Part shown: positions 7,826 to 18,222 of the stretch, one piece after another
Position numbering within the stretch: the first letter of the stretch is position 1
Layout of the letters: each line of letters starts with the position of its first letter
NCBI GenBank assembly: GCA_903900155.1
Contig: CAIUMD010000015.1
Location: 1-64,000 of the forward strand
Reading direction: 5' to 3'
Origin: an uncultured Caulobacterales bacterium
Lineage (GTDB): Bacteria; Pseudomonadota; Alphaproteobacteria; Caulobacterales; Caulobacteraceae
DNA length: 64,000 nucleotides
Translations under genes and position numbers: made by a program
The notes under the pieces: model-generated
What the model was told of the DNA's origin: nothing
Seen by the model: only the letters and a program-made list of their open reading frames with translations
Database searches by the model: none

Positions 7826-9565
7826 ATGCGTCGTCTCGCAACCCTGCTCGCCCTTTCCTCGGCCATTTCGCTGAGCCTGGCTCCGATCGCCGCTTGCGCC
7901 GAGTCGATCCCGCTGGGCATGCCCGCGCCCAAGCCGGTCACGACCTCGACCACCGCCAAGGGCATGGTCGCCGCCGCCAATCCGCTGGCGGTCGAGGCGG
8001 GCCTGCGGGTGCTGCGCGACGGCGGCTCGGCCGTGGACGCCGCTGTGGCCATCCAGGCGGTGCTGGGCCTCGTGGAGCCGCAGAGCTCGGGCCTGGGCGG
8101 CGGCGCGTTCCTGGTGTTCTACGACGCCAAGACCGGCAAGGTGACGGCCTATGACGGCCGCGAGAAGGCCCCGGCCGGCGCGACGCCGGACATGTTCTTG
8201 GGCCCGGACGGCAAGCCCCTGCCCTTCGTCAAGGCGCTGCTGTCGGGCCGTTCGTCCGGCGTGCCGGGCGCGATCGCGATGCTGTCCCTGGCCCAGAAGG
8301 AGCACGGCAAGGCCGCCTGGAACACCCTGTTCAAGGACGCCGAGACACTGGCCGACGACGGCTTCGTGGTCAGCCCGCGCCTGGCCGGCATGATCGTCAG
8401 CCGCGCTCCGCAGGCCAGCCAGCCGGACCCGGTGAAGTATTTCACCAAGCCCGACGGGACCCGCTACCAGGCCGGCGACATCCTGAAGAACCCGGCCTAT
8501 GCGCAGACGGTGCGCAAGATCGCCGCCGAAGGCCCGGCCGCCCTGCTGGACGGCCCACTGGCCCAGGCCATCGTCGATCGCCTGCACGAGGGTGACCTGT
8601 CCAGCAGCATCACCCTGGAAGACCTCAAGACCTACCAGCCGCGCTCGGCCCCGGCCCTGTGCCGCCCGTGGAAGGTCTACAGCGTCTGCGCGCCCAATCC
8701 ACAGTCCTCGGGCCTGGCGGTGATCCAGGCGCTGCAGATGCTGGAGCACACCGACATCGGCAAGCGCGGTCCGACCGATCCGGTCGCCTGGACCCTGCTG
8801 GCCCAGGCCGAGCGGGTCATGTACGCCGACCGCGACCGTTATGTCGGCGACCCCGCGTTCGTGACCGTGCCGGTCGACGGCCTGCTGGATCCGAAATATG
8901 TCGCGCAGCGCGCCAAGCTGGTGACGCCCACGGCCGGCGAGGCCCCGCCCTTCGGCCACCCCAAGGGTGCGCCCAAGGTCGGGATCGACATGACCAAGGA
9001 GCCGGGCGGCACCACCCACCTGGTCGTCGTCGACACCGCCGGCAACGTCGTCTCGATGACCACCACGGTCGAGAGCATCTTCGGCAACGGCCGCATGGTC
9101 GGCGGCTTCTTCCTGAACAACCAGCTGACCGACTTCTCGTTCTCGCCCAAGGAGAAGGACGGCGCGCCGGCCGCCAACGCCATCGCGCCGGGCAAGCGTC
9201 CGCGTTCGTCGATGGCGCCGCTGATCGTGCTGGACAAGAAGGGCAAGCTGGTCGCGGCCCTGGGCTCGCCGGGCGGCAACGCCATCCTGTCCTATAATCT
9301 GAAGGCCATGGTCGGGCTGTTCTACTGGGGCCTGAACATGCAGCAGGCCGTGTCGCTGCCGAACGTGGTGGCGCGCGGTGACAGCTTCTCGGGCGACGCT
9401 GATTTGTTCGGGCCGGAGATGCTGGCGGCGCTGAATGCGCGCGGCGTCAACGTCAAGGTCGGCCAGCTGGAGACCTCGGGCCTGCACGGCGTGATCGTGC
9501 GTCCGAATGGCGTCCTGGAAGGCGGCGCGGATCCCCGCCGCGAAGGCGTCGCCAAGGGCCTGTAA
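7826..9565 (+). CDS. ggt: Gamma-glutamyltransferase
   Basis: GGT family sequence: signal-like N-terminus, GMVAAANPLAVEAGLRVLRDGGSAVDAA, GTTHLVVVDTAGNVVSMTTTVES. In-frame upstream start at 7730 also possible. Confidence 0.92.
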   Translation: MRRLATLLALSSAISLSLAPIAACAESIPLGMPAPKPVTTSTTAKGMVAAANPLAVEAGLRVLRDGGSAVDAAVAIQAVLGLVEPQSSGLGGGAFLVFYDAKTGKVTAYDGREKAPAGATPDMFLGPDGKPLPFVKALLSGRSSGVPGAIAMLSLAQKEHGKAAWNTLFKDAETLADDGFVVSPRLAGMIVSRAPQASQPDPVKYFTKPDGTRYQAGDILKNPAYAQTVRKIAAEGPAALLDGPLAQAIVDRLHEGDLSSSITLEDLKTYQPRSAPALCRPWKVYSVCAPNPQSSGLAVIQALQMLEHTDIGKRGPTDPVAWTLLAQAERVMYADRDRYVGDPAFVTVPVDGLLDPKYVAQRAKLVTPTAGEAPPFGHPKGAPKVGIDMTKEPGGTTHLVVVDTAGNVVSMTTTVESIFGNGRMVGGFFLNNQLTDFSFSPKEKDGAPAANAIAPGKRPRSSMAPLIVLDKKGKLVAALGSPGGNAILSYNLKAMVGLFYWGLNMQQAVSLPNVVARGDSFSGDADLFGPEMLAALNARGVNVKVGQLETSGLHGVIVRPNGVLEGGADPRREGVAKGL

Positions 9566-9572
9566 GCCAGCC

Positions 9573-9800
9573 TCAGGTTTGTGCCTGGTGCTCTTCCAGG
9601 CCCGCCTCGACCTCGGCGCGGGAGAAGACCTCTTCCTGGCCGTCCAGCAGCAGCTGGGCGTCGGAGGCCTCCTGCACGGCGACCATCGCGGCGACACGAC
9701 GGAGCGCGGTCGGGGCGTCGGGAGCCTCGACGGTGATCTCGTGGATCGGCGCCAGCCCCGGAGACGCGCCCAGCTTCACCGCGATGGTCCAGGTGGTCAT
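9573..9800 (-). CDS. Conserved hypothetical protein (75 aa)
   Basis: Compact ORF between neighbouring genes; no recognised domain. Confidence 0.55.
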   Translation of the reverse strand: MTTWTIAVKLGASPGLAPIHEITVEAPDAPTALRRVAAMVAVQEASDAQLLLDGQEEVFSRAEVEAGLEEHQAQT

Positions 9801-9824
9801 CTGACGTCCTCCTAGGTCGCCCCG

Positions 9825-11318
9825 CTAAGTCGCCGAAGCGTCGGCGGCCTTGTCATCAGGCTCGGGCAGCGGGTCGGGGACACCGGCCAGGGTCAGGTCG
9901 AACACCGAACCGCCGGGCCCCGTCTCGACCAGGGCCAGGTCGCCATGATGACCCTGGGCCAGTTCGCGGGCGATGGCCAGGCCAAGGCCCGTGCCGCCGC
10001 GCCGCACCGAGCCGACGAAGGGCTGGAACAGGTTGGCGCGGGCCCGCTCGGGCACGCCGGGGCCGTCGTCCGACAGGCGCAGGATGCTCGCGCCCTCGGC
10101 GCGGCGCAGCTCGACGAAGACCTTGCCCTTGCCGCCCCGGTCCGGCGCGCCCTCGATGGCCTCGCGGGCGTTGCGGAAAAGGTTGGTCAGGATGCGGTGC
10201 AGCTGGTCGGGGTCGGCCAGCACCTGTTCGCGCGGGCCGATCACGGTCTCCAGGCCCACGCCCTGGGCGGTGAGACCGGCGTCCTCGGCCGCCATCTCAA
10301 GGGCCGGGCGCAGCGGGATGATCCGGGTGACCGGTTCCGGCTCCTTGGACTTGCCATAGGCCATGACGTCGGAAGCCAGGGTGATGGCGCGATCCAGGGC
10401 TCTCTCAAGGCGAGGAAGCGCCTGCGCGACCTTCGGGTCTCCCAGGGCGGCCAGGCGGTCGGAAGCCATCTGGGCGCTGGTCAGCATGTTGCGCAGGTCG
10501 TGATTGATCTTGGCCACCGCCTCGCCCAGGGCCGCCAGGCGGGCCTTGGAGGCCAGGGCGGCCAGCAGGTCGGCCTGCATGCGGTCGAGTTCCGCCTCGG
10601 CGCGGCCGATCTCGTCGCGACGCTTGGAAACGGCGATACGGGCGGCCGGATCGTCGGGATCGCCGCGGAAGGCTTCCATGGCGCGGGTGATGCGCTGCAT
10701 GGGGCGGACCAGGAAGATGTTCAGGAAGGCGTAGACGAACAAGCCCGCCAGGGCGGCGATGAAGATCGTCACCCCGGCCAGGCGCCAGAAATACTCGACC
10801 AGCGCGGCCTTCAGCGGCGCGTCGGGCACCACCACCTCGACGAACTCGGCCTTGCGGAAGCGCGGCTCGGCCATCACCCGGACCATGCTGCCCTTGGGGC
10901 TGGTCAGGGTGAAGAACGGCGCAGCCAGCCACGAGCCGGGGTTCTGGCGACGCAGGTCCACGAGGTAGGGCGTCTTGAACGGCTCCTTGGGCGGCAGGAC
11001 GAGACGCCGCGCGCCTTCGGCTTGGACGGCGACAGTGACGGCTCCGGCCTGGTCGAACATCTGGTTGGCGACCGCGTCGCTGACCCGCAGCTCGGGATCG
11101 GACTCGGCGATGGTCGAGGCCAGTTCGCCGGCCCGCACGCGATCCAGCAGCCACTGCTCCTCATAGGCCGCCAGGGTCGGCGGCACGATCAAGAGGCCGC
11201 CCAAGGCCACCACGATGGCGGTGAACAGCAGCAGGCGCGCCGACAGGCCGCCGGGCCACGGAAAACGCTTCCGGGGCGGGGCGGTCTCAGTTTCCGAAGG
11301 CGAAACCGTTTCGACCAT
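9825..11318 (-). CDS. Membrane sensor histidine kinase
   Basis: TM segments, HAMP-like region, AVAKINHDLRNMLTSAQ (H box) and HATPase motifs LRLSDDGPGVPE, GGTGLGLAIARELAQGHHG. Confidence 0.9.
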   Translation of the reverse strand: MVETVSPSETETAPPRKRFPWPGGLSARLLLFTAIVVALGGLLIVPPTLAAYEEQWLLDRVRAGELASTIAESDPELRVSDAVANQMFDQAGAVTVAVQAEGARRLVLPPKEPFKTPYLVDLRRQNPGSWLAAPFFTLTSPKGSMVRVMAEPRFRKAEFVEVVVPDAPLKAALVEYFWRLAGVTIFIAALAGLFVYAFLNIFLVRPMQRITRAMEAFRGDPDDPAARIAVSKRRDEIGRAEAELDRMQADLLAALASKARLAALGEAVAKINHDLRNMLTSAQMASDRLAALGDPKVAQALPRLERALDRAITLASDVMAYGKSKEPEPVTRIIPLRPALEMAAEDAGLTAQGVGLETVIGPREQVLADPDQLHRILTNLFRNAREAIEGAPDRGGKGKVFVELRRAEGASILRLSDDGPGVPERARANLFQPFVGSVRRGGTGLGLAIARELAQGHHGDLALVETGPGGSVFDLTLAGVPDPLPEPDDKAADASAT

Positions 11319-11327
11319 CCGGGGCGG

Positions 11328-12074
11328 CTACTTCTCGTCCAAAGGTTCTGGCAGCGGCGCGGCTCCGCGCCCCTTGCGCCAATGGCGCCACAACGGCGGA
11401 AGAAAGGCCAGAACACCCATGCCGATGATTGGAAGATAGATCCGTGGCGACAAGAGGGTTTCGATCGTCACAGCCCCCCCGCGCGCGAAGAGATGGCCAA
11501 GTCCCGCGCCAATGCCGGCATAGACAAACGAGCTTGGGATCATGCCCAGGATAGAGGCCAGGACGAAGGTGCGGACCGGAATGTTGGCCACGCCCGCCGC
11601 GACATTGACCGCCAGCAGCGGAAACGCCGGAATCAGCCGCAGGGTCAGCAGATAGTTGAAGGCGTCGCGGCGCAGCCCCTCGGCCATGCGCGCCAGGAAG
11701 GCGTCGGGCTTGCCCCGCAGCATGTCGCCAAAGGCGGTGCGGAAGACCAGATAGGTGACCGTCGAACCACCGGTGGCGCCGCTGACCGCCAGGGCCCCGC
11801 CCAGCGGGCCGAACAGGAAGCCGCTGGTCAGCGACAGGATCAGCGCCCCGGGCAGCGAAACGGCCACCGAGCAGACATAGATCGCCAGATAGATCGCCGC
11901 GCACAGCACCGGCCGCTCGCTGGCGAAGGTCTGCAGTTCGGTCCCGCGCAGACGCAGCTCCTCCAGCGAAAGGTGTCCGGCCAGGCCGCTGACAAAGGCG
12001 GCCACGGACAGGATCACGATGGCCGCGAGCGGCCCGAAACGGCGCAGTAAAGTCAGCGCCCGTTCCCCCGTCAT
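11328..12074 (-). CDS. TVP38/TMEM64 family membrane protein
   Basis: Multi-TM protein with PGALILSLTSGFLFGPLGGALAVSGATGGSTVTYLVFR. Confidence 0.85.
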   Translation of the reverse strand: MTGERALTLLRRFGPLAAIVILSVAAFVSGLAGHLSLEELRLRGTELQTFASERPVLCAAIYLAIYVCSVAVSLPGALILSLTSGFLFGPLGGALAVSGATGGSTVTYLVFRTAFGDMLRGKPDAFLARMAEGLRRDAFNYLLTLRLIPAFPLLAVNVAAGVANIPVRTFVLASILGMIPSSFVYAGIGAGLGHLFARGGAVTIETLLSPRIYLPIIGMGVLAFLPPLWRHWRKGRGAAPLPEPLDEK

Positions 12075-13129
12075 GCGGCGCCGACCGCGTCCTCGACCGC
12101 CGTGAAGCCGTCGGCGCGCAGGCGGGCGGCCAGGTCGCGCTTGATGCGGGTGACGAGACCCGGCCCGCCATAGACCAGGGCCGAATAGAGCTGTACGGCC
12201 CGCGCCCCGGCCCGGATCTTGGCATAGGCGTCCGCGCCGCTGGCGATGCCGCCCGCGCCGATCAGGGCCACGCGACCAGCCGCAGCGGCATGGAAGCGCT
12301 TGACCACCTGCGTCGAGGCCGCCAACAGCGGCGCGCCCGACAGGCCGCCGCTCTCGCCCGCGAAGGTCGACTTCAGGGTGTCGGGGCGGGCGATGGTGGT
12401 GTTGCTGACGATGATGGCGTCCAGGGCCGCGCCGACCACGGTCTCGACAATGGCCTCGACCTCGCCGTCCTCGAGATCGGGCGCGACCTTCAGGAAGATC
12501 GGATAGTCGGCGCCGGAGGCGACCTTCAGCGCCTCGCGGGTCTCCGACAGGCGGCCCAGCAGCTCCTCAAGCGCCGCCTTGGTCTGCAGGGCGCGCAGGC
12601 CCGGCGTGTTGGGCGAGGAGATATTGGCGGTGAAGTAGTCCGACAGGCCCCACAGGCGGGTCAGGCCGGTGACGTAGTCCTGGATGCGATCAGCGGCGTC
12701 CTTGTTGGCCCCGATGTTCGCGCCGACCACACCGCCCTTGCTCTTGCGCGCCTTGAGGCGCTGGACGAAGGGCTCGAGGCCGCCATTGTTGAAGCCCATG
12801 CGGTTGATCACCGCCTGGTCCTCGGTCAGGCGAAACAGGCGCGGGCGCGGATTGCCCGCCTGGGCCAGCGGCGTGACGGTGCCCGCCTCCACGAAGCCGA
12901 AGCCGGCGGCCAGCATGGCGTCCGGGACCTCGGCGTTCTTGTCGAAGCCGGCGGCCAGGCCCACGCAGTTGGGCAGGTCCAGGCCCGCCAGGGTGACGGA
13001 CAGGATCGGATCGTCAGGCCCGCCCTCGCGCGGCCCCAGGCCCCACTTCAGGCCCCGGATGGCCCAGCCATGCGCGTCCTCGGGATCAAAGACGTGCAGC
13101 GCGCGGGCGACGATGTCGTGAAAGCTCAT
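12071..13129 (-). CDS. pyrD: Dihydroorotate dehydrogenase (quinone)
   Basis: NCVGLAAGFDKNAEVPDAMLAAGFGFVEAGTVTPLAQAGNPRPRLFRL and NISSPNTPGLRALQ. Confidence 0.95.
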   Translation of the reverse strand: MSFHDIVARALHVFDPEDAHGWAIRGLKWGLGPREGGPDDPILSVTLAGLDLPNCVGLAAGFDKNAEVPDAMLAAGFGFVEAGTVTPLAQAGNPRPRLFRLTEDQAVINRMGFNNGGLEPFVQRLKARKSKGGVVGANIGANKDAADRIQDYVTGLTRLWGLSDYFTANISSPNTPGLRALQTKAALEELLGRLSETREALKVASGADYPIFLKVAPDLEDGEVEAIVETVVGAALDAIIVSNTTIARPDTLKSTFAGESGGLSGAPLLAASTQVVKRFHAAAAGRVALIGAGGIASGADAYAKIRAGARAVQLYSALVYGGPGLVTRIKRDLAARLRADGFTAVEDAVGAA

Positions 13130-13470
13130 GCGAGATGATCGCCCAATTGCGGCACGCCGTCGGCGTCGAGTTGCAGGTCAGCCTCGGTCACCACTTCGCT
13201 GATCAGCAGCGGGCGGAAGAGGTGCGGAAACAGGGCCCCGCCGCGCGAGGCTTCCCACTTCAGCGCGTCACCCAGCGCCTCGGCCTCGACGCCCAGCAGC
13301 ACCAGATCGGGCTGGCCCTTGAAATAGAGCGCGGCGGTCGTCTGGGCCTGGTCGGCGCCGGACAGATGGATAAAGCCGTCCTGGTGGTCGACGGCCGAGC
13401 CCTCGAACCGGCCGACGGCCTTGGCGGCGTCCCACTCGGCGCGGGACAGGATCTTGTAGATCAGGGTCAT
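13126..13470 (-). CDS. DUF952 family protein
   Basis: MTLIYKILSRAEWDAAKAVGRFEGSAVDHQDGFIHLSGADQ; start trimmed from the long ORF to the ATG at 13470. Confidence 0.8.
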   Translation of the reverse strand: MTLIYKILSRAEWDAAKAVGRFEGSAVDHQDGFIHLSGADQAQTTAALYFKGQPDLVLLGVEAEALGDALKWEASRGGALFPHLFRPLLISEVVTEADLQLDADGVPQLGDHLA

Positions 13471-13979
13471 TCGCCGCCGGCCCCGCCGTTCTCGCTCGCG
13501 AAGAGCACGTGTTCCAGGACCGGCGGACCACCGCCGCCCCAGTTGAAAACCACGACCGTCGAGGTCGGGAAGCGGCTGCGCAGCTTGTTGGTCTGGATCG
13601 GCGAGGCCCCGCCTGTCAGGGCCAGGCGCAGGGCCAGCTCGTGCATGCCGGGATTGTGGCCGACGACCATCACCGTGCCGACCGCGTCGCCGTGATCCTC
13701 CAGCGCCTGGACGATCTCTTCGGGGTCGGCGTGATAGAGGTCGCGCAGGTGTTCGACCTTCGCCGACGGGAAACTCGCGGCGACCTGCTGGGCGGTCTCG
13801 CGCGTGCGGCGGGCCGACGAGACCAACAGCAGCTGCGGCGCATAGGCCAGCCCGGCCAGCACGTGGCCCATGCGCGCGGCGTCCTCGCGCCCGCTGGGCG
13901 CCAGGGCGCGCTCGAAGTCGCCGCCGCTCTGGGCGTGCCGCTCGGCCTTGCCGTGGCGCATCAGGATCAGTCGCTCCAT
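13467..13979 (-). CDS. Histidine phosphatase family protein (SixA-like)
   Basis: MERLILMRHGKAERHAQ (RHG motif) and MVVGHNPGMHEL. Confidence 0.88.
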   Translation of the reverse strand: MERLILMRHGKAERHAQSGGDFERALAPSGREDAARMGHVLAGLAYAPQLLLVSSARRTRETAQQVAASFPSAKVEHLRDLYHADPEEIVQALEDHGDAVGTVMVVGHNPGMHELALRLALTGGASPIQTNKLRSRFPTSTVVVFNWGGGGPPVLEHVLFASENGGAGGE

Positions 13980-14056
13980 GGGTCCTCCATAGCCGTCCGT
14001 CGCCTCGGCAGGAAGCGCGCGGTTGACACCTTCTTCGTCTAGCGGTCCAAGGCGAC

Positions 14057-15217
14057 ATGACTGCGCTGGATCTGGTCACGCCCGCCGCCCCGCCCAATGG
14101 GGGAGGAACCTGGCGGTTTCCCGCCGACGAACCGCTGCGGCTCGATTCGGGCGCGGTGCTGGAAGGCCTGGAGATCGGCTACCAGACCTACGGCCAGCTC
14201 AATGCCGACAAGTCCAACGCCGTCCTGATCTGCCACGCCCTGACCGGCGACCAGCACGTGGCCTCGCCCCATCCGGTGACCGGCAAGCCCGGCTGGTGGA
14301 CCCGGCTGATCGGTCCCGGCAAGCCGCTGGATCCGGCGCGCCATTTCGTCATCTGCTCCAACGTGATCGGCGGCTGCATGGGCTCGACGGGCCCGGCCTC
14401 GACCAACCCCGCCACCGGCAAGCCCTACGGCCTGACCTTCCCGGTCATCACCATCGGCGACATGGTCCGCGCCCAGGCCATGCTGGTGAAGGCCTTAGGG
14501 GTCGAGACCTTGTTCTCCGTCATCGGCGGCTCGATGGGCGGCATGCAGGCCCAGCAGTGGGCGGTGGACTATCCCGAGCGGGTGTTCAGCGTCCTGGTGC
14601 TGGCTTCCGCTTCCAGGCACTCGGCCCAGAACATCGCCTTCCACGAGGTGGGCCGCCAGGCGATCATGGCCGATCCCGACTGGCGCGGCGGGGCGTATGC
14701 CGACCAGGGCGTACGGCCGGAGAAGGGTCTGGCCGTCGCCCGGATGGCCGCCCACATCACCTATCTCTCCGAACCCGCCCTGCAGCGGAAGTTCGGCCGC
14801 GAACTGAAGCGCGACGGCCTGTCCTGGGGCTTCGACGCCGACTTCCAGGTCGAGAGCTATCTGCGCCACCAGGGAGCCAGCTTCGTCGACCGGTTCGACG
14901 CCAACAGCTACCTCTACATCACCCGGGCCACCGACTATTTCGACATCGCCGCCGGCCATGGCGGCGTGCTGGCCAAGGCGTTCACCGCCGCCCGCGACGT
15001 GCGATTCTGCGTGCTCAGCTTCACCAGCGACTGGCTGTACCCCACCGCCGAAAGCCGCCACCTGGTGCGCGCCCTGACCGCTGCGGGGGCGCGCGCCGCC
15101 TTCGCGGAGATTGAAAGCGACAAGGGCCACGACGCCTTCCTGCTGGACGAACCGGTGATGGACGCGGCCCTGGCCGGTTTCCTAAGCTCGGCCGAACGCG
15201 ACCGGGGGCTGACTTGA
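14057..15217 (+). CDS. metX: Homoserine O-acetyltransferase (MetX type)
   Basis: [32 protein letters not shown]; followed by metW. Confidence 0.93.
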   Translation: MTALDLVTPAAPPNGGGTWRFPADEPLRLDSGAVLEGLEIGYQTYGQLNADKSNAVLICHALTGDQHVASPHPVTGKPGWWTRLIGPGKPLDPARHFVICSNVIGGCMGSTGPASTNPATGKPYGLTFPVITIGDMVRAQAMLVKALGVETLFSVIGGSMGGMQAQQWAVDYPERVFSVLVLASASRHSAQNIAFHEVGRQAIMADPDWRGGAYADQGVRPEKGLAVARMAAHITYLSEPALQRKFGRELKRDGLSWGFDADFQVESYLRHQGASFVDRFDANSYLYITRATDYFDIAAGHGGVLAKAFTAARDVRFCVLSFTSDWLYPTAESRHLVRALTAAGARAAFAEIESDKGHDAFLLDEPVMDAALAGFLSSAERDRGLT

Positions 15218-15891
15218 CCACTATCCGAGAGGACTTCCGCGAAATCCTGCGCCTGGTGCGACCCGGCTCGCGCGTGCTGGACGTCGGCTGCGGCGAGGGC
15301 GCGCTGCTGGACCTGTTGACTCAGGAGAAGCAGGTCGACGGCCGGGGGCTGGAGATCAGCGCCAGCGGCGTGGCGGCCTGCATGGCGCGCGGCCTGTCGG
15401 TGGTGCAGGGCGACGCCGACCAGGACCTGGACCACTTCCCCGACCGCTCGTTCGACTACGCCGTGCTGTCCCAGACCCTGCAGGCCACCCGCAATCCGCG
15501 CCACGTGCTGGACGAGCTGCTGCGCATCGCCGACCGGGCCATCGTCTCGTTCCCGAACTTCGGCCACTGGCGGGTGCGCTGGTCGCTCTTGAGCCGCGGC
15601 CGCATGCCCGAGACCAAGGCCCTGCCGATGCCGTGGTGGTCGACGCCCAATATCCACCTGTGCACCCTGGCCGACTTCATGGCCCTGACCGAGGACCTCA
15701 ACCTGCGGATCGACGCCAGCGCCGCCTTTGCCGGCCAGGGCGCGGCCCGGCCGATGAACCCGGTCAGCGCCGTCGAGAACTGGCGGACCGAAACCTGCCT
15801 CTTCATGCTCAGCCGCAACGGCGCAGCCCCAACCCAAAAACTTGCGAGTGGGGAACCTCCGCCCGCTTCGGGCGATCTCTTCGACGGATGA
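15214..15891 (+). CDS. metW: Methionine biosynthesis protein MetW
   Basis: [29 protein letters not shown]; 4-nt overlap with metX. Confidence 0.93.
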   Translation: MTTIREDFREILRLVRPGSRVLDVGCGEGALLDLLTQEKQVDGRGLEISASGVAACMARGLSVVQGDADQDLDHFPDRSFDYAVLSQTLQATRNPRHVLDELLRIADRAIVSFPNFGHWRVRWSLLSRGRMPETKALPMPWWSTPNIHLCTLADFMALTEDLNLRIDASAAFAGQGAARPMNPVSAVENWRTETCLFMLSRNGAAPTQKLASGEPPPASGDLFDG

Positions 15892-16667
15892 AGACGCTTC
15901 GTCTCATGACCTACAATGTCCACCGTTGCGTGGGCACGGACCGCAAGCTCGACGTCGAGCGTGTGGCGGAGGTGATCGCGGCTGAAAAGCCCGACGTCGT
16001 CGCCCTGCAGGAGCTGGACGTCCTGCGCGCCCGCACCAAGGGCGTCGACCAGGCCCACCGTTTGGCCGAACTGCTGAAGATGAGCTTCCACTTCCATCCG
16101 GCCATGACCGTGGAAGAGGAGCTCTACGGCGACGCCATCCTGACCGCCCTGCCCGAGCGCCGGATCAAGGCCAAGGGCCTGCCGCTCTATCGCCGGGTGC
16201 CGGGTTTGGAGCCGCGCGGCGCCCTGTGGGTCGAGGTCGAGGTCGGCGGGACCAAGGTCCAGATCATCAACACCCACCTGGGCCTGGTCCCCCAGGAGCA
16301 GAAGCGCCAGGCGGCCGCCCTGCTGGGTCCCGACTGGATGGGCGATGACAAGTGGCTGGCCCCCGGCGTGGTGCTGGGCGACTTCAACGCCACGCCCTAT
16401 TCGGCCACCTACCGGATGCTGCGGACGGCCCTGCGCGACGCCCAGGCGCCGACGCCGACCTGGCCGCGCCCGGCCACGGCGACCTTCCCGTCCAGCTTTC
16501 CGTTCATGCGCATCGACCACGTGTTCCTCACCAAGGGCCTGGAGACGCGCGGCGTCAGCTCGCCGTTCAGCCCGATGGCCCGCGTGGCCTCCGACCACCT
16601 GCCGCTGGTGGTCGAGCTGGAGATCACGGCTGAAGATGGCCCGGAGGCAGCGGCGGCGGCTCGGTAA
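15888..16667 (+). CDS. Endonuclease/exonuclease/phosphatase family protein
   Basis: [43 protein letters not shown]; start trimmed to the ATG overlapping metW. Confidence 0.9.
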   Translation: MKTLRLMTYNVHRCVGTDRKLDVERVAEVIAAEKPDVVALQELDVLRARTKGVDQAHRLAELLKMSFHFHPAMTVEEELYGDAILTALPERRIKAKGLPLYRRVPGLEPRGALWVEVEVGGTKVQIINTHLGLVPQEQKRQAAALLGPDWMGDDKWLAPGVVLGDFNATPYSATYRMLRTALRDAQAPTPTWPRPATATFPSSFPFMRIDHVFLTKGLETRGVSSPFSPMARVASDHLPLVVELEITAEDGPEAAAAAR

Positions 16668-18135
16668 GCCGGGCGATGTCGCGTTTCAGCCGCTTGCGCC
16701 GGCCCCAGGGCCGCCAGGCGTCGTCGGGCGCGATGGCGTCGCCCAGGCTCCAGTCGGCGATGAACTTCTGGACCCCGGTCAGCTTCCGCGTCGGCACGGG
16801 CTGCAGTCGGCGCGGCGGGCCGCCCTTCACGTCCAGCGCATTGATCGCCGCGCCCAGGCCGCCTTCCCGCTCCATCGTCTCCAGCACGGTCTCGGTGTCG
16901 CGGTCGATGAAGTGGCCGACCAGCCGGCCCAGGAAGGCCCGGACCGTCTCGCGCTCGATGTCGCTCTTGGCCTCGAAGGCCAGGTCGCATTCGCTGTCGA
17001 GGCCGATCGAGCGGTTGTTGAGGTTGGCGCTGCCGATCCGCAGCATCCAGTCGTCCATGATCGCCACCTTGGAGTGGACGATAATCGGGCCGCCCTTGGG
17101 CGTATGGGCCGAGAAGGCCGAGAAGCGCTTGTGGACGTCGACCTCGCGCAGGCGGTTGATCGCCGCCGTGCGGGCGCTGTCCATGGTCATCTGGTCGAAA
17201 TAGCTGGGACTGCGGGCCGGGCCGATCGTCACCACCTCGGGGCCGTCCGGCTCTGCCAGGCGCTCGGCCAGGGCTTCGACGATGATCGGCGAGGTCAGGT
17301 ACTGGTTCTCCAGGTAGATCAACCGCCGCGCCCGCCGGATCGCCGACAGGTGCAGCAACAGACTTTCGATCACCTCGGGCCGGCCTTGCCAGGCGGCCGA
17401 GGTGCGGGCCACGGCGATCGGCAGGCGGCGTAGATCGGGAAGCAGGTTCTCGGGCCAAGGCGTCTCGTCCGGACGTTCGGGACGCTCGACATGGTCGCCG
17501 CCGGAGGCCTTCCAGCGGTCCATGAAGAGATCGGCCATCGCCTCGCCCGCCCGGCCGTCGACCAGCATCGAGACCTCATGGCGGGCCGGATAGTGGCGCC
17601 CCGTGGGCAGGCGGCGCAGCGGGTTGTTGTCCAGGTGCCGGCCGTCGTCCCAGCGGTCAACGCTGATGTCGCCGCCGCTGATCAGAGCCGTGACGCCGTC
17701 GACGATCACCGCCTTCTGGTGATGGCAGGCGCTGGCCGGCAGGGTGGCGTCCAGGCGGTACTTCACCCGCGAGCCGGCGAAGAAGGCCGCGCCGCGGTGG
17801 GGCCCGAAAAGCTGCGAAGCCGCAATGGGAAAGGGCATGTCCCAGGTCAGCACCCGCACATCCAGCGCCGGGTTCAGCGCCGCCTGCCGCCGCAGGATCA
17901 GGCCGATGCGGTCGGCATGGGTGGGATCGCGGCTCTTACGGACGCGGTCGGGATCCAGGCGCGTCAGCGGGTCGAACACCCAGGCCAGGATCCAGATCGA
18001 CTTGCGCGCGGACAGGATCAACGGCTTCAGAGCGTCGAACGCCTCGTCGTTGTCTATGAACAGGGCCACGCGATCGGCGGGCTCTACCCGCCAGCAGTTG
18101 TATCCCGGTTGGAAGACGGAAGAACCCGGATCCAT
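16624..18135 (-). CDS. Phospholipase D-like/cardiolipin synthase-like protein
   Basis: Two HKD motifs: CHHQKAVIVDG and VHSKVAIMDDWMLRIGSANLNNRS. Confidence 0.9.
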   Translation of the reverse strand: MDPGSSVFQPGYNCWRVEPADRVALFIDNDEAFDALKPLILSARKSIWILAWVFDPLTRLDPDRVRKSRDPTHADRIGLILRRQAALNPALDVRVLTWDMPFPIAASQLFGPHRGAAFFAGSRVKYRLDATLPASACHHQKAVIVDGVTALISGGDISVDRWDDGRHLDNNPLRRLPTGRHYPARHEVSMLVDGRAGEAMADLFMDRWKASGGDHVERPERPDETPWPENLLPDLRRLPIAVARTSAAWQGRPEVIESLLLHLSAIRRARRLIYLENQYLTSPIIVEALAERLAEPDGPEVVTIGPARSPSYFDQMTMDSARTAAINRLREVDVHKRFSAFSAHTPKGGPIIVHSKVAIMDDWMLRIGSANLNNRSIGLDSECDLAFEAKSDIERETVRAFLGRLVGHFIDRDTETVLETMEREGGLGAAINALDVKGGPPRRLQPVPTRKLTGVQKFIADWSLGDAIAPDDAWRPWGRRKRLKRDIARLTEPPPLPPGHLQP

Positions 18136-18222
18136 GTCGCCCCAAACGCCGTGAGCTACGAGAACGCGCAGGCGTCTTTATGGCTCCGCTTGGACGTCGC
18201 GTCTTGTGAACTCTCCGTAGGA

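Noticed and set aside
7805-9697. Long antisense ORF (630 aa) opposite ggt
   Set aside because: Typical high-GC antisense open frame; composition rich in His/Arg/Gln with no domain, while the plus-strand ggt is clear.
9945-12050. 701-aa plus-strand ORF opposite the histidine kinase and TVP38 genes
   Set aside because: Low-complexity Q/R/G/H antisense translation; both real genes are on the other strand.
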